Below are positions 35,314 to 43,238 of a DNA stretch of 64,000 nucleotides, one piece after another; positions within the stretch are counted from its first letter, which is position 1, and each line of letters opens with the position of its first letter. The notes beneath the pieces were generated by a model that did not search any database, was not told the origin of the DNA, and worked only from the letters and a program-made list of their open reading frames with translations. The position numbers and the translations under genes were made by a program. Origin of the DNA: Sphingopyxis sp. H073 (GTDB lineage Bacteria; Pseudomonadota; Alphaproteobacteria; Sphingomonadales; Sphingomonadaceae); contig NZ_LNSG01000004.1 of NCBI RefSeq assembly GCF_001468395.1, positions 372,001 to 436,000 on the forward strand, read 5' to 3'.

Positions 35314-36186
35314 TCAGTGATGTTCGATATTCGCGTAGAAGTCCTGGATGATCGCCCAGGCTTCGTCCGCCGTCTCGACGAATTTGAATAGGTCGAGGTC
35401 GCGTGCGCTCACCACGCCTTCTTCGACCAGCGCGTCGAAATTGACGACGCGCTGCCAGAAATCCTTGCCGAACAGGACGATAGGGATCGGCTTGATCTTG
35501 CCCGTCTGGATCAAGGTCAGCAGCTCGAACATCTCGTCGAAGGTGCCGAAACCGCCGGGGAACACGGCGACCGCGCGGGCGCGGAGCAGGAAGTGCATCT
35601 TCCTGAGCGCGAAATAGTGGAACTGGAAGCTCAGCGACGGGGTGACATAGCGGTTCGGCGCCTGCTCGTGCGGCAACACGATGTTGAGCCCGATCGACTC
35701 GCGACCCTCGTCGGCGGCGCCGCGGTTCGCGGCCTCCATGATCGACGGACCGCCGCCCGAGCAGACGACGAAATGGCGGCAGCCTTCCTCGTCGCACGGC
35801 ACTTGGCTCGCGATCCGCGCGAGGCTGCGCGCTTCGTCGTAATATTTGGCCTTGGCCTTCAGGCGCCGCGCGATGTTGCGCTGGATGTCGTCAGTCGCCG
35901 CGGCTTCGAGCGCGTCGGCTTCGGCAGGCTCGGGGATGCGCGCCGAACCATAGATGACCAGCGTCGACTCGATCCCGGCCTCGTCGAGGAGCAGTTCGGG
36001 CTTCAGGAGCTCGAGCTGGAAGCGGACCGGACGCAGATCCTCGCGCAGCAGGAAGTCGGTGTCCTGGAAGGCCAGCTTGTAAGCCGGGTCGGCGGTCTGC
36101 GGGGTGGTCGTCGCCTGCTTGGCGAACTGGGCGTCATCCTTGGCCTTGTGGAAGCGCGAACGATGGGGTTGCTTGTCTTTTGTCAT
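35314..36186 (-). CDS. LOG family protein (TIGR00730-like)
   Basis: A 290-residue Rossmann-fold protein of the LOG (LONELY GUY) superfamily, formerly annotated 'lysine decarboxylase'. The signature PGGxGTxxE is present in 'FPGGFGTFDEMFE', and 'VCSGGGPSIMEAANRGAADEG' precedes it. Close relatives act as nucleotide 5'-monophosphate nucleosidases. The N-terminal 70 residues are an extension beyond the usual LOG core. The ATG at 36186 is chosen over one 12 codons upstream, which lacks conserved sequence. Confidence 0.84.
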   Translation of the reverse strand: MTKDKQPHRSRFHKAKDDAQFAKQATTTPQTADPAYKLAFQDTDFLLREDLRPVRFQLELLKPELLLDEAGIESTLVIYGSARIPEPAEADALEAAATDDIQRNIARRLKAKAKYYDEARSLARIASQVPCDEEGCRHFVVCSGGGPSIMEAANRGAADEGRESIGLNIVLPHEQAPNRYVTPSLSFQFHYFALRKMHFLLRARAVAVFPGGFGTFDEMFELLTLIQTGKIKPIPIVLFGKDFWQRVVNFDALVEEGVVSARDLDLFKFVETADEAWAIIQDFYANIEHH

Positions 36187-36232
36187 TGGCGGACGGCTAG
36201 CCGTTTCGCGTGACTTTGCCAAGTCAGGCGCC

Positions 36233-36934
36233 TTATCGGCAGTATCCGTTGCCGCTCATGTCCATGTGGAAATGATTGTAGTGCGCTGCGTTGTAATCGG
36301 GGCTCAGCACGGTCCCGAAACGGCGGCACGCCGATTTGTGCAGCGCGCGCAGGAAATCGCGCGATGCCTGATCGCCGTTCCAGCCCCCGTCGAGCATGAT
36401 GCGGCGCCCGTCGGCGAGCACGAAACCTGCGACGTCGATCGCGTTCGAATAGGCGTGCTGCGAAATCCGTCCCGACCGGCCGCCATAGATGTTGCGGCAG
36501 CTGTAGGTGCCATAGGTCTCGATCTTCACGACATCCTGCCCGAAGAACTGGCGCCCCGCCGGCTTCACCGCATAGCGTGCCCACGCCGCGAAATTCTTGG
36601 CTAGCGGACAGGTCATCGGGCCCAGGTTGGTGACCGGCATGCCGATGTCGAGCAGCTTCACCGAATCGATCGAGCTGCACCCGCCGCCATGATCCGCATT
36701 CGGCAGCGGCGTGAAGCGCACCCCCGCCTGCTTGAGGTCGAAGGCGCATTGCTTCGCGTCCGGGCTGGTGAAGGACGGCGTTCCGGTAACTTGCGGCCGC
36801 TGCGGCGCATTGGCGCCCGCGCGCTTCCCGCCCCCCTGTTTCATCACGTCCGGCGCGCCGAAACAGGCCGAAAGCGCCAGGGCAGCAGTCGCCGCGACAA
36901 GCACCCGAGGCCGAAGGAAAGCAGGGAATGCCAT
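36233..36934 (-). CDS. Extensin-like lipoprotein
   Basis: A 233-residue exported protein with a lipobox ('LALSAC', Cys24). The C-terminal domain matches the extensin-like family of alphaproteobacteria: 'KQCAFDLKQAGVRFTPLP', 'CPLAKNFAAWAR', 'YSCRNIYGGRSGRISQHAYSN', 'AIDVAGFVL' and 'NHFHMD'. The conserved His/Asp pattern resembles zinc D-Ala-D-Ala peptidases (LAS fold), so a cell-wall role is plausible. Six or more cysteines could form disulfides. Stand-alone gene. Confidence 0.85.
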   Translation of the reverse strand: MAFPAFLRPRVLVAATAALALSACFGAPDVMKQGGGKRAGANAPQRPQVTGTPSFTSPDAKQCAFDLKQAGVRFTPLPNADHGGGCSSIDSVKLLDIGMPVTNLGPMTCPLAKNFAAWARYAVKPAGRQFFGQDVVKIETYGTYSCRNIYGGRSGRISQHAYSNAIDVAGFVLADGRRIMLDGGWNGDQASRDFLRALHKSACRRFGTVLSPDYNAAHYNHFHMDMSGNGYCR

Positions 36935-37048
36935 GGCGCCAATCTGTAACGAATATGGTTAACAAATCGCTAACCCCGGCCCTCGGCTCATCGAAAATTT
37001 CGCCCGGCTCGCGCATTTTGTTTGACAGTTGCGCGTCCATCCCTAAAC

Positions 37049-37106
37049 GCGGCGCCGGGCCACGCGGTCCCAACGCCGCGCGAGCTCTCTGTGAGGAGAG
37101 TATGAC
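37049..37106 (+). ncRNA. Probable serC leader RNA (two hairpins)
   Basis: Upstream of serC two hairpins can be drawn. The first (37049-37079) pairs GCGGCG with CGCCGC and has an inner GGGCC/GGTCC stem. The second (37085-37100) pairs CTCTC with GAGAG and includes the GGAG ribosome site 6 bases before the ATG. An alphaproteobacterial 'serC' RNA motif upstream of serC-serA operons is known in the literature; position and architecture agree, but I could not run a covariance search. Confidence 0.55.
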
Positions 37107-38234
37107 ATGACTGACGTGCGTAAACCGCAGGCAAGGCCTGCGCGTCCTTTCTTTTCCTCCGGTCCGTGCGCCAAGCCGCCGGTCTGGTCCCCCGACAAAC
37201 TCGCCACCGAATCGCTCGGCCGCTCGCATCGCGCCAAGATCGGCAAGACGCGTCTCGCCTATTGCATCGACCTGATGCGCGAGATGCTGCAGCTCCCCGA
37301 TACCCACCGCATCGGCATCGTGCCCGGATCGGACACCGGCGCCTTTGAGATGGCGATGTGGACGATGCTTGGGCAGCGGCCCGTCACGACGCTCGCGTGG
37401 GAGAGCTTCGGCGAGGGCTGGGTCACCGATGCCGCCAAGCAGCTCAAGCTCGATCCGACCGTTATCCGCGCCGACTACGGCGAGCTTCCCGACCTGGGCC
37501 AAGTCGACTGGTCGAACGACGTCCTCTTCACCTGGAACGGCACCACCAGCGGCGTCCGCGTGCCCGATGGCGACTGGATCGCCGCCGATCGAGCAGGGCT
37601 GAGCTTCGCCGATGCGACCAGCGCGGTGTTCGCCTACGACCTGCCGTGGGACAAGATCGACGTCGCGACCTTCAGCTGGCAGAAAGTGCTTGGCGGCGAA
37701 GGCGGCCATGGCGTACTGATCCTCGGCCCGCGCGCGGTTGAGCGGCTTGAGAATTACACCCCCGCCTGGCCGCTGCCCAAGGTCTTCCGCCTCGTCAGCA
37801 AGGGCGCGCTCGCCGAGGGCGTGTTCAAGGGCGAGACCATCAACACCCCGTCGATGCTCGCGGTCGAGGACGCGATCTTCGCGCTCGAGTGGGCGAAGTC
37901 GCTGGGCGGACTCGACGGCCTGAAAGCGCGCAGCGACGCCAACGCCGCGGCGCTCGACAAGATCGTCACCGACCGCGACTGGCTCAGACACCTCGCCGCC
38001 GATCCTGCCAGCCGATCGAAGACCTCGGTCTGCCTGTCGGTCGCCGGCGCCGACGAAGCCTTCATCAAGACGTTCGCCGGGCTGCTCGAAGCCGAAGGCG
38101 CGGCCTATGACATCGCGGGCTACCGCGACGCCCCTCCGGGCCTTCGCATCTGGTGCGGCGCGACCGTCGACACCGCCGATATCGAAGCGCTTGGGCCGTG
38201 GCTCGACTGGGCCTACGCCTCGCTCAACCCATAA
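37107..38234 (+). CDS. serC: Phosphoserine aminotransferase
   Basis: A 375-residue fold-type I PLP enzyme that makes 3-phosphoserine from 3-phosphohydroxypyruvate. The start 'RPFFSSGPCAKPPVW' and 'IGKTRLAYCIDLMREMLQLP' are typical of the alphaproteobacterial SerC branch; the PLP lysine is in 'TFSWQKVLGGEGGHGVL'. It heads the serC-serA pair. Only a dispersed inverted repeat separates the two genes. Expression may be controlled by the leader RNA just upstream. Confidence 0.95.
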   Translation: MTDVRKPQARPARPFFSSGPCAKPPVWSPDKLATESLGRSHRAKIGKTRLAYCIDLMREMLQLPDTHRIGIVPGSDTGAFEMAMWTMLGQRPVTTLAWESFGEGWVTDAAKQLKLDPTVIRADYGELPDLGQVDWSNDVLFTWNGTTSGVRVPDGDWIAADRAGLSFADATSAVFAYDLPWDKIDVATFSWQKVLGGEGGHGVLILGPRAVERLENYTPAWPLPKVFRLVSKGALAEGVFKGETINTPSMLAVEDAIFALEWAKSLGGLDGLKARSDANAAALDKIVTDRDWLRHLAADPASRSKTSVCLSVAGADEAFIKTFAGLLEAEGAAYDIAGYRDAPPGLRIWCGATVDTADIEALGPWLDWAYASLNP

Positions 38235-38308
38235 CGTCGTCCCAGCGAAAGCTGGGACCGCCATCGATCATCCCCATTCCCAACGATCCCAGCTTTCGCT
38301 GGGATGAC
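38235..38308. repeat. Inverted repeat between serC and serA
   Basis: Arms at about 38235-38257 and 38287-38308 both contain the palindrome-like core TCCCAGCGAAAGCTGGGA or its complement, separated by 29 bases. Each arm can also fold on itself. It lies inside the presumed operon, 13 bases before serA, so it is either an attenuating or stabilising structure or a dispersed repeat. Confidence 0.65.
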
Positions 38309-38320
38309 GGAGAAAATGAC

Positions 38321-39907
38321 ATGACCGCTCCCAAAGTTCTGATTTCCGACAAGATGGACCCCAAGGCCGCCACGATCTTCAAGGAACGCGGCATCGACGT
38401 CGACGTCATCACCGGCAAGACCAAGGACGAGCTGATCGCGATGATCGGCGCCTATGACGGCCTCGCGATCCGCTCGGCCACCAAGGTCACCGCCGACGTT
38501 CTGGCCGCGGCGACGAACCTCAAGGTCGTCGGCCGCGCCGGGATCGGCGTCGACAATGTCGATATCCCCTCGGCGTCGAAGCAGGGGGTCATCGTGATGA
38601 ATACGCCCTTCGGCAACAGCATCACTACGGCCGAACATGCGATCGCGATGATGTTCGCACTCTCCCGCCAGATCCCCGAAGCGAACGCGCTGACGCAGGC
38701 GGGCAAATGGCCAAAGAACGACTTCATGGGCGTCGAGCTGACCTCGAAGACGCTCGGCCTGATCGGCTGCGGCAACATCGGCAGCATCGTTGCCGAGCGT
38801 GCGCTGGGCCTGCGCATGAAGGTCGTCGCCTTCGACCCCTTCCTGACGCCTGAGCGCGCGATCGAGCTTGGCGTCGAAAAGGCTGATCTCGACACGCTGC
38901 TCGCCAAGGCCGATTTCATCACGCTGCACACGCCGCTGACCGACCAGACGCGCAATATCCTGTCGGCCGAGAATATCGCCAAGGCAAAGAAGGGTGTCCG
39001 CATCATCAACTGCGCACGCGGCGGCCTGATCGACGAGGCGGCGCTCAAAGACGCGCTCGACAGCGGCCATGTCGCGGGCGCGGCGCTCGATGTGTTCGCG
39101 ACCGAGCCGCCTCCGGCCGATCATCCGCTGTTCGGCACCCCGAACTTCATCTGCACCCCGCACCTCGGTGCCTCGACCGACGAGGCGCAGGTCAATGTCG
39201 CCATTCAGGTCGCCGAGCAGATCAGCGACTACCTCCTCACCGGCGGGATCACCAATGCGCTCAACGTCCCGAGCCTGTCGGCCGAGGAGGCGCCTAAGCT
39301 CCGCCCCTATATGAGCCTTGCCGAAAAGCTCGGCAGCCTCGTCGGCCAGCTTGCGCACGACAATCTGACGACGATCTCGATCGAGGTCGAGGGCGCCGCC
39401 GCCGAGCTCAACCTCAAGCCGATCACCGCCGCAGTGCTGACCGGCCTGATGCGCCGCTATTCGGACGCGGTGAACATGGTCAACGCCCCGCACCTTGCGC
39501 GCGAACGCGGTCTCGACGTCCGCGAAGTGCGCCACGACCGCGACGGCGACTATCACACGCTCGTCCGCGTAACGGTCGCGACCGAAGCGGGCGACCGTTC
39601 GGTCGCGGGCACGCTGTTCAGCAACGGCGACCCGCGCCTGGTCGAGATGTTCGGCATCAAGGTCGAGGCCGATCTCGACGGTCACATGCTCTACATCGTC
39701 AACGAGGACGCGCCGGGCTTCATCGGCCGCATCGGCACGACGCTGGGCGACGCGGGGCTCAACATCGGCACCTTCCACCTCGGCCGCCGCGCCGCAGGCG
39801 GTGAAGCGGTGCTGCTTTTGAGCCTCGACTCGCCGCTGCCTGAGCCCCTTCTGTGGCAGATCTGTCAGCTTCCGGGCGTGAAGACGGTGAAGGGCCTGAA
39901 GTTCTAA
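38321..39907 (+). CDS. serA: D-3-phosphoglycerate dehydrogenase
   Basis: The first enzyme of serine synthesis. The 528-residue long form has a substrate domain, an NAD domain ('TLGLIGCGNIGSIVAERA'), the catalytic Arg/Glu/His region ('NCARGGLIDEAAL', 'TPHLGASTDEAQ'), an intervening domain, and a C-terminal ACT domain ('LYIVNEDAPGFIGRIGTTL') that in relatives binds serine. The ATG at 38321 is the first after the intergenic repeat and begins the conserved 'PKVLISDKM'. Confidence 0.96.
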   Translation: MTAPKVLISDKMDPKAATIFKERGIDVDVITGKTKDELIAMIGAYDGLAIRSATKVTADVLAAATNLKVVGRAGIGVDNVDIPSASKQGVIVMNTPFGNSITTAEHAIAMMFALSRQIPEANALTQAGKWPKNDFMGVELTSKTLGLIGCGNIGSIVAERALGLRMKVVAFDPFLTPERAIELGVEKADLDTLLAKADFITLHTPLTDQTRNILSAENIAKAKKGVRIINCARGGLIDEAALKDALDSGHVAGAALDVFATEPPPADHPLFGTPNFICTPHLGASTDEAQVNVAIQVAEQISDYLLTGGITNALNVPSLSAEEAPKLRPYMSLAEKLGSLVGQLAHDNLTTISIEVEGAAAELNLKPITAAVLTGLMRRYSDAVNMVNAPHLARERGLDVREVRHDRDGDYHTLVRVTVATEAGDRSVAGTLFSNGDPRLVEMFGIKVEADLDGHMLYIVNEDAPGFIGRIGTTLGDAGLNIGTFHLGRRAAGGEAVLLLSLDSPLPEPLLWQICQLPGVKTVKGLKF

Positions 39908-39923
39908 GCCCACGTTTCAATCC

Positions 39924-40003
39924 CCGTTCGTGTCGAGCGAAGTCGAGACACTCATCGTCGATGCACGCCTTCTCGGCATCTCGACTTCGCTCGATGCGAA
40001 CGG
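39924..40003. repeat. Inverted repeat between serA and hisZ
   Basis: Arms 39924-39948 and 39979-40003 are 25-base reverse complements with two mismatches; the core is GTCGAGCGAAGTCGAGA. The element lies 17 bases after serA and ends 46 bases before hisZ. It may terminate serA transcription and belongs to a dispersed repeat type, by its look. Confidence 0.6.
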
Positions 40004-40048
40004 AATTCGGGATTGTTGACTCTCTTCGACCATCCTAAGGCCGCACGC

Positions 40049-41164
40049 ATGACCAAGGCCCCTGCCCTGCTGCCCGAAGGCCTCCGCGACCGCCTGCCCG
40101 CGCAGGCCGAGGCCGCGTCGCGCGTCACCCGCGCGCTGGTCGACGCGATGCGCGCGCACGGCTATGGTCGTGTATCGCCGCCGCTCGCCGAGTTCCGCGA
40201 GACGCTGGGCGGCGACGACGATCGCAGCTCGCGCGACCTTCTCCGCTTCACCGATCCGGTGTCGCAGCGCACGCTGGCCCTCCGCCCCGACATCACGCGG
40301 CAGGTCGGCCGCATCGCGACCTCGCTGCTCGCCAAGGCACCGCGTCCGTTGCGGCTTTGCTACGCCGGCCAGATCGTCAAGCTGCGCGCCAGCCAGCTCC
40401 GCCCTGCGCGCGAGATGCTGCAGGTCGGCGCCGAACTGATCGGCAGCGACGGCGTCGCGGCGGCGCGCGAGATCGTCAGCGTCGCGATCGACGCGCTGGA
40501 GGCGGCGGGCATCGGTCAAGTGACGATCGATTTCACGCTGCCCGACGCGGTCGGCCTGCTCGCGGGCGGGCCGCTGCCGGTCGCTGCCGAAATCGAAAGC
40601 CTGCGCGACGAACTCGACGCCAAGGACGCCGGCGCGCTCGTGCGCATCGGTGCCGAGGCCTATCTGCCGCTACTCCGCGCGACCGGCCCGTTCGACCGCG
40701 CGATCGCCGACCTGCGAGCGTTCGATACGTCGGGCGTGCTCACGAGCCGCATCGACGCGCTCGAAGAGATCGGCGCGCCGATCCGCAACCGCGCGAACCT
40801 GACTCTCGACCCGACCGAACGCCACGGTTTCGCCTATCAAAGCTGGTTCGGCTTCCAGATCTTCGTCCCCGGCCAGGGCGACGCGATCGGCCGCGGCGGC
40901 GGCTATGCCATCCCGGTCGGCGACGAACAGGAAGAGCCCGCGGTCGGCTTCTCGCTCTACCCCGACCCGCTGATCGACGACGGCCTCGGCGTCGAGGATG
41001 AGGCCGAACGCCGCATCTTCCTGCCCCTCGGCCACGATCCCGCGCTGGCAACAAGCCTGCGCGCCGACGGCTGGCAGACGGTCGCAGCGCTGTCCGAGGC
41101 CGACGACGCCCGCGCGCTCGGTTGCGGCTGGCGGCTTGGTCCCTACGGCCCTGTCGAGGCGTGA
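40049..41164 (+). CDS. hisZ: ATP phosphoribosyltransferase regulatory subunit
   Basis: HisZ is a histidyl-tRNA-synthetase-like protein that activates the short HisG in the first step of histidine synthesis. The 371-residue protein has class II synthetase-like motifs: 'LLPEGLRDRLPAQAEAASR', 'FTDPVSQRTLALRPDITRQVGRI' (motif 2-like) and 'GRGGGYAIPVG' near the end (motif 3-like). The anticodon-binding domain is missing, as expected for HisZ. The ATG at 40049 has AAGG eight bases upstream. hisG is not in the window. Confidence 0.86.
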   Translation: MTKAPALLPEGLRDRLPAQAEAASRVTRALVDAMRAHGYGRVSPPLAEFRETLGGDDDRSSRDLLRFTDPVSQRTLALRPDITRQVGRIATSLLAKAPRPLRLCYAGQIVKLRASQLRPAREMLQVGAELIGSDGVAAAREIVSVAIDALEAAGIGQVTIDFTLPDAVGLLAGGPLPVAAEIESLRDELDAKDAGALVRIGAEAYLPLLRATGPFDRAIADLRAFDTSGVLTSRIDALEEIGAPIRNRANLTLDPTERHGFAYQSWFGFQIFVPGQGDAIGRGGGYAIPVGDEQEEPAVGFSLYPDPLIDDGLGVEDEAERRIFLPLGHDPALATSLRADGWQTVAALSEADDARALGCGWRLGPYGPVEA

Positions 41165-41166
41165 GC

Positions 41167-41233
41167 TGTTCCCCGGCAAAAGCCGGGGCCCATAGCAGCG
41201 TCCGATCTGGGCCCCGGCTTTCGCCGGGGAACA
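41167..41233. terminator. 26-bp inverted repeat between convergent hisZ and dioxygenase genes
   Basis: Arms 41167-41192 and 41208-41233 are reverse complements with one mismatch (core CCCCGGCAAAAGCCGGGG), separated by 15 bases. It fills the whole gap between the two stops and should act as a bidirectional terminator; it also looks like a dispersed repeat. Confidence 0.6.
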
Positions 41234-41238
41234 TGTTC

Positions 41239-41616
41239 CTAGAAATCCGATACCCCAAACCGCGGAATCCCCTGGTTCACACCGGGTGGATCGAGCACGG
41301 TCACGTCGAGTTCGACCGGCTCGCCGATCCAGTGCGCAAGGCTGGTGTGGTCGGCGAGATCGTCGTCGGTGAGCGGATGGACAAGCGCGCGCAGTCCCGT
41401 CGCCTCGATCGCCGCGACCACCGCAGGCCGATAGCTGGCCAGGAAGTGCACCTCATATTGCGCGATCGGATGCGGCCCCGCCGCGCCATCGGTCAGCGCG
41501 CCGACGAACAGGATCGCCGGATCCGCGCCGAACGCATCGCGGAGCGCGACCGCCGCCGACCGCTCGGCGGGGTCGTAATAGATATGCGCATGATAGGGCG
41601 CGTCGGGGTTCGTCAT
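41239..41616 (-). CDS. DOPA 4,5-dioxygenase family protein
   Basis: A 125-residue protein with the motifs of the DOPA-dioxygenase-like family: 'YHAHIYYDP' near the start, 'PHPIAQYEVHF' in the middle, and 'LVHPLTDDDLADHT' with 'AHWIG' near the end; the conserved His residues would bind iron. Bacterial members have unknown substrates. Two ATGs further upstream would add 9 or 37 residues but lie in the repeat element at 41645-41706, so 41616 is preferred. Convergent with hisZ. Confidence 0.8.
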   Translation of the reverse strand: MTNPDAPYHAHIYYDPAERSAAVALRDAFGADPAILFVGALTDGAAGPHPIAQYEVHFLASYRPAVVAAIEATGLRALVHPLTDDDLADHTSLAHWIGEPVELDVTVLDPPGVNQGIPRFGVSDF

Positions 41617-41644
41617 CTCGGCATCGCTTTCCACTTGTGTCATC

Positions 41645-41706
41645 TCGGGCTTGACCCTGGGTGCGTCATTTGAAGGAAAAGGCGGGTTCCGGGTCAAGCC
41701 CGGGAT
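41645..41706. repeat. Repeat copy left of the entericidin gene
   Basis: The segment folds through GGGCTTGACCC and GGGTCAAGCCC. Its right part (41672-41706) recurs in inverted orientation at 42042-42076. It covers the upstream region of the dioxygenase gene. Confidence 0.55.
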
Positions 41707-41842
41707 TCGCCCCGGCCCGGCGATCATTTCGAACGCTTCGGCTAGCCCGACGCTGCCGAAGGGAACAATCGTAGCGAACGACGGTTGTCAGAACACCGAA
41801 ACCAAAATGGGGGCCGATCGCCCTCGTCGCCGGAGAGAAACA

Positions 41843-41977
41843 ATGAAAAAGCTTCTGAAAATTTTCGCAATTGGCAGCTCGATATTGATCCTGTCGGCTT
41901 GCAATACGATCGAAGGCGCCGGGAAGGACGTAGGCTCTGTCGGCGACTGTGCCGATGGCGTGAAGGGCAACTGCTAG
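41843..41977 (+). CDS. Entericidin A/B family lipoprotein
   Basis: A 44-residue lipoprotein: 'MKKLLKIFAIGSSILILSAC' is a type II signal with the lipobox Cys at residue 20, followed by 'NTIEGAGKDVGSVGD', the hallmark of entericidins EcnA/EcnB. Enterobacterial EcnA/EcnB act as antidote/bacteriolytic pair; a single copy is common in alphaproteobacteria and its role there is unclear. A ribosome site GGAGAGAAA precedes the ATG. Flanked by inverted copies of an intergenic repeat. Confidence 0.85.
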   Translation: MKKLLKIFAIGSSILILSACNTIEGAGKDVGSVGDCADGVKGNC

Positions 41978-42041
41978 GCGGCGGGGACCGATATCAGCGG
42001 ATCACCATTATTGCCGGGTTGCTGCCGTTTCCGATATCGTC

Positions 42042-42076
42042 ATCCCGGGCTTGACTCGCGACCCGCCTTTTCCTTC
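42042..42076. repeat. Inverted repeat copy right of the entericidin gene
   Basis: About 35 bases match the reverse complement of 41672-41706 with few differences (shared ATCCCGGGCTTGAC and ACCCGCCTTTTCCTTC). With the left copy it brackets the entericidin gene. Confidence 0.55.
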
Positions 42077-42143
42077 CAGCTAGGCGCGCCCGAGGTGACG
42101 TCCGTCGGAGCCGAAATATCCGATTCTCGCCCCAAAGCTGACC

Positions 42144-43091
42144 CTACCGCGCTGCAAACAGCTGCTTCAACCACGCATCGACCGTCGCGGTCGGCGCATA
42201 GGTCGGATCGCCCAGCCGCCTGTTGATCTCGGCATGGCCCTGCAACCCCTCGCCCGGGAAGCTCCCGCGCTCGACCTTGCTGCCGCCCGACGTCAGCGCC
42301 TTGTCCAGCGCTTCGGCCTGCCGGACCCCGTCGGGGCGCTGGACATAGAGCAGCAGGAATTGCGGCGCATTGGGCGCCCCCGCCTGCGAGGTCGGCGACA
42401 GCGCCCGCTGCCGCGCCGGATCGGACCCGAACGCCTGAGCATAGGTCTTTTGCATGATCGGCGGCCCGTCCCTCATCTGCGCAGGCACGTCATAGGCGGC
42501 GCCGTCGATCGGGACCACCCCCGCGATGTCGGCAAAGCTCAGCCCTGCATCGCGCAGATATTTTTCGTCGGTCCCGACCAGCGCTACCAGGTGCGCGCCC
42601 GCGCTATGCCCCATGAGGACGATCCGCCGCCGGTCGATACCCAGCGCGCCGGCGCGGTCGACAAGCGCCTTCACCGCCCCCGCGACATCGGCCGCCTGCT
42701 GCTCGACCGTCGCGTCGGGAACGAGCCGATAGTTGATCGACGCGAAGGCATAGCCCAGCTGCGGATAATGCACCGGCTTGTATTGTCCCGTCGCATTGTC
42801 CTTGCTGCCCCGCTTCCAGCCGCCACCGTGGACGAAGACGACCAGCGGCGCCGGCCCCTTCGCGTCCTTCGCGCGCCAGATATCGAAATTTTGCAGCGCG
42901 TTGCTGCCATAGGAGATCGTCTCGCCGCCCGGCGCCTTCGGACCTTCGTCGGCGCCCATCCGCTCGGCGATCCGCTCGCGCAGCCGGTCGCGCATCTTCT
43001 CGCGCGCATCTGCAAAAGGCACTGGCACGGTCACACTCGCGACCGCAAAGGCCGTCAACAGGGCATATCCAAACCAATTTCGTTTCGTCAT
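42144..43091 (-). CDS. Secreted alpha/beta hydrolase (carboxylesterase-like)
   Basis: A 315-residue esterase with an N-terminal signal peptide to about residue 29 ('PFADA') and a charged linker. The hydrolase domain has the oxyanion motif 'FVHGGGWKRGS', nucleophile serine in 'LMGHSAGAHLVALVG', and a C-terminal His in 'GEGLQGHAEIN'. It resembles BD-FAE/feruloyl-esterase-type enzymes. Substrate unknown. Divergent from purA; the 147-base gap contains both promoters. Confidence 0.82.
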   Translation of the reverse strand: MTKRNWFGYALLTAFAVASVTVPVPFADAREKMRDRLRERIAERMGADEGPKAPGGETISYGSNALQNFDIWRAKDAKGPAPLVVFVHGGGWKRGSKDNATGQYKPVHYPQLGYAFASINYRLVPDATVEQQAADVAGAVKALVDRAGALGIDRRRIVLMGHSAGAHLVALVGTDEKYLRDAGLSFADIAGVVPIDGAAYDVPAQMRDGPPIMQKTYAQAFGSDPARQRALSPTSQAGAPNAPQFLLLYVQRPDGVRQAEALDKALTSGGSKVERGSFPGEGLQGHAEINRRLGDPTYAPTATVDAWLKQLFAAR

Positions 43092-43238
43092 CGCCTGTCT
43101 CCACTATCCCGGCCGTGCAGGTCTTGCCTGCAATTGTCGCAAAATCATCCCGCTTTGGGTTGCCTCCGTGCCCAAATCCGCTAAGGCCGCGCCGGGCCCG
43201 CACTGGTCGTTTTTGGCCCGGTTCAGCAGGACAGCATC

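Noticed and set aside
37022-37049. TTGACA followed by TAAACG as a serC promoter
   Set aside because: A start from these boxes would fall inside the first hairpin of the leader RNA, so both cannot be right; the leader structure is the better supported of the two.
36183-38264. A 693-codon minus-strand frame running across the extensin gene and antisense to serC
   Set aside because: It is out of frame with the real extensin gene and antisense to serC; no domain continues across it.
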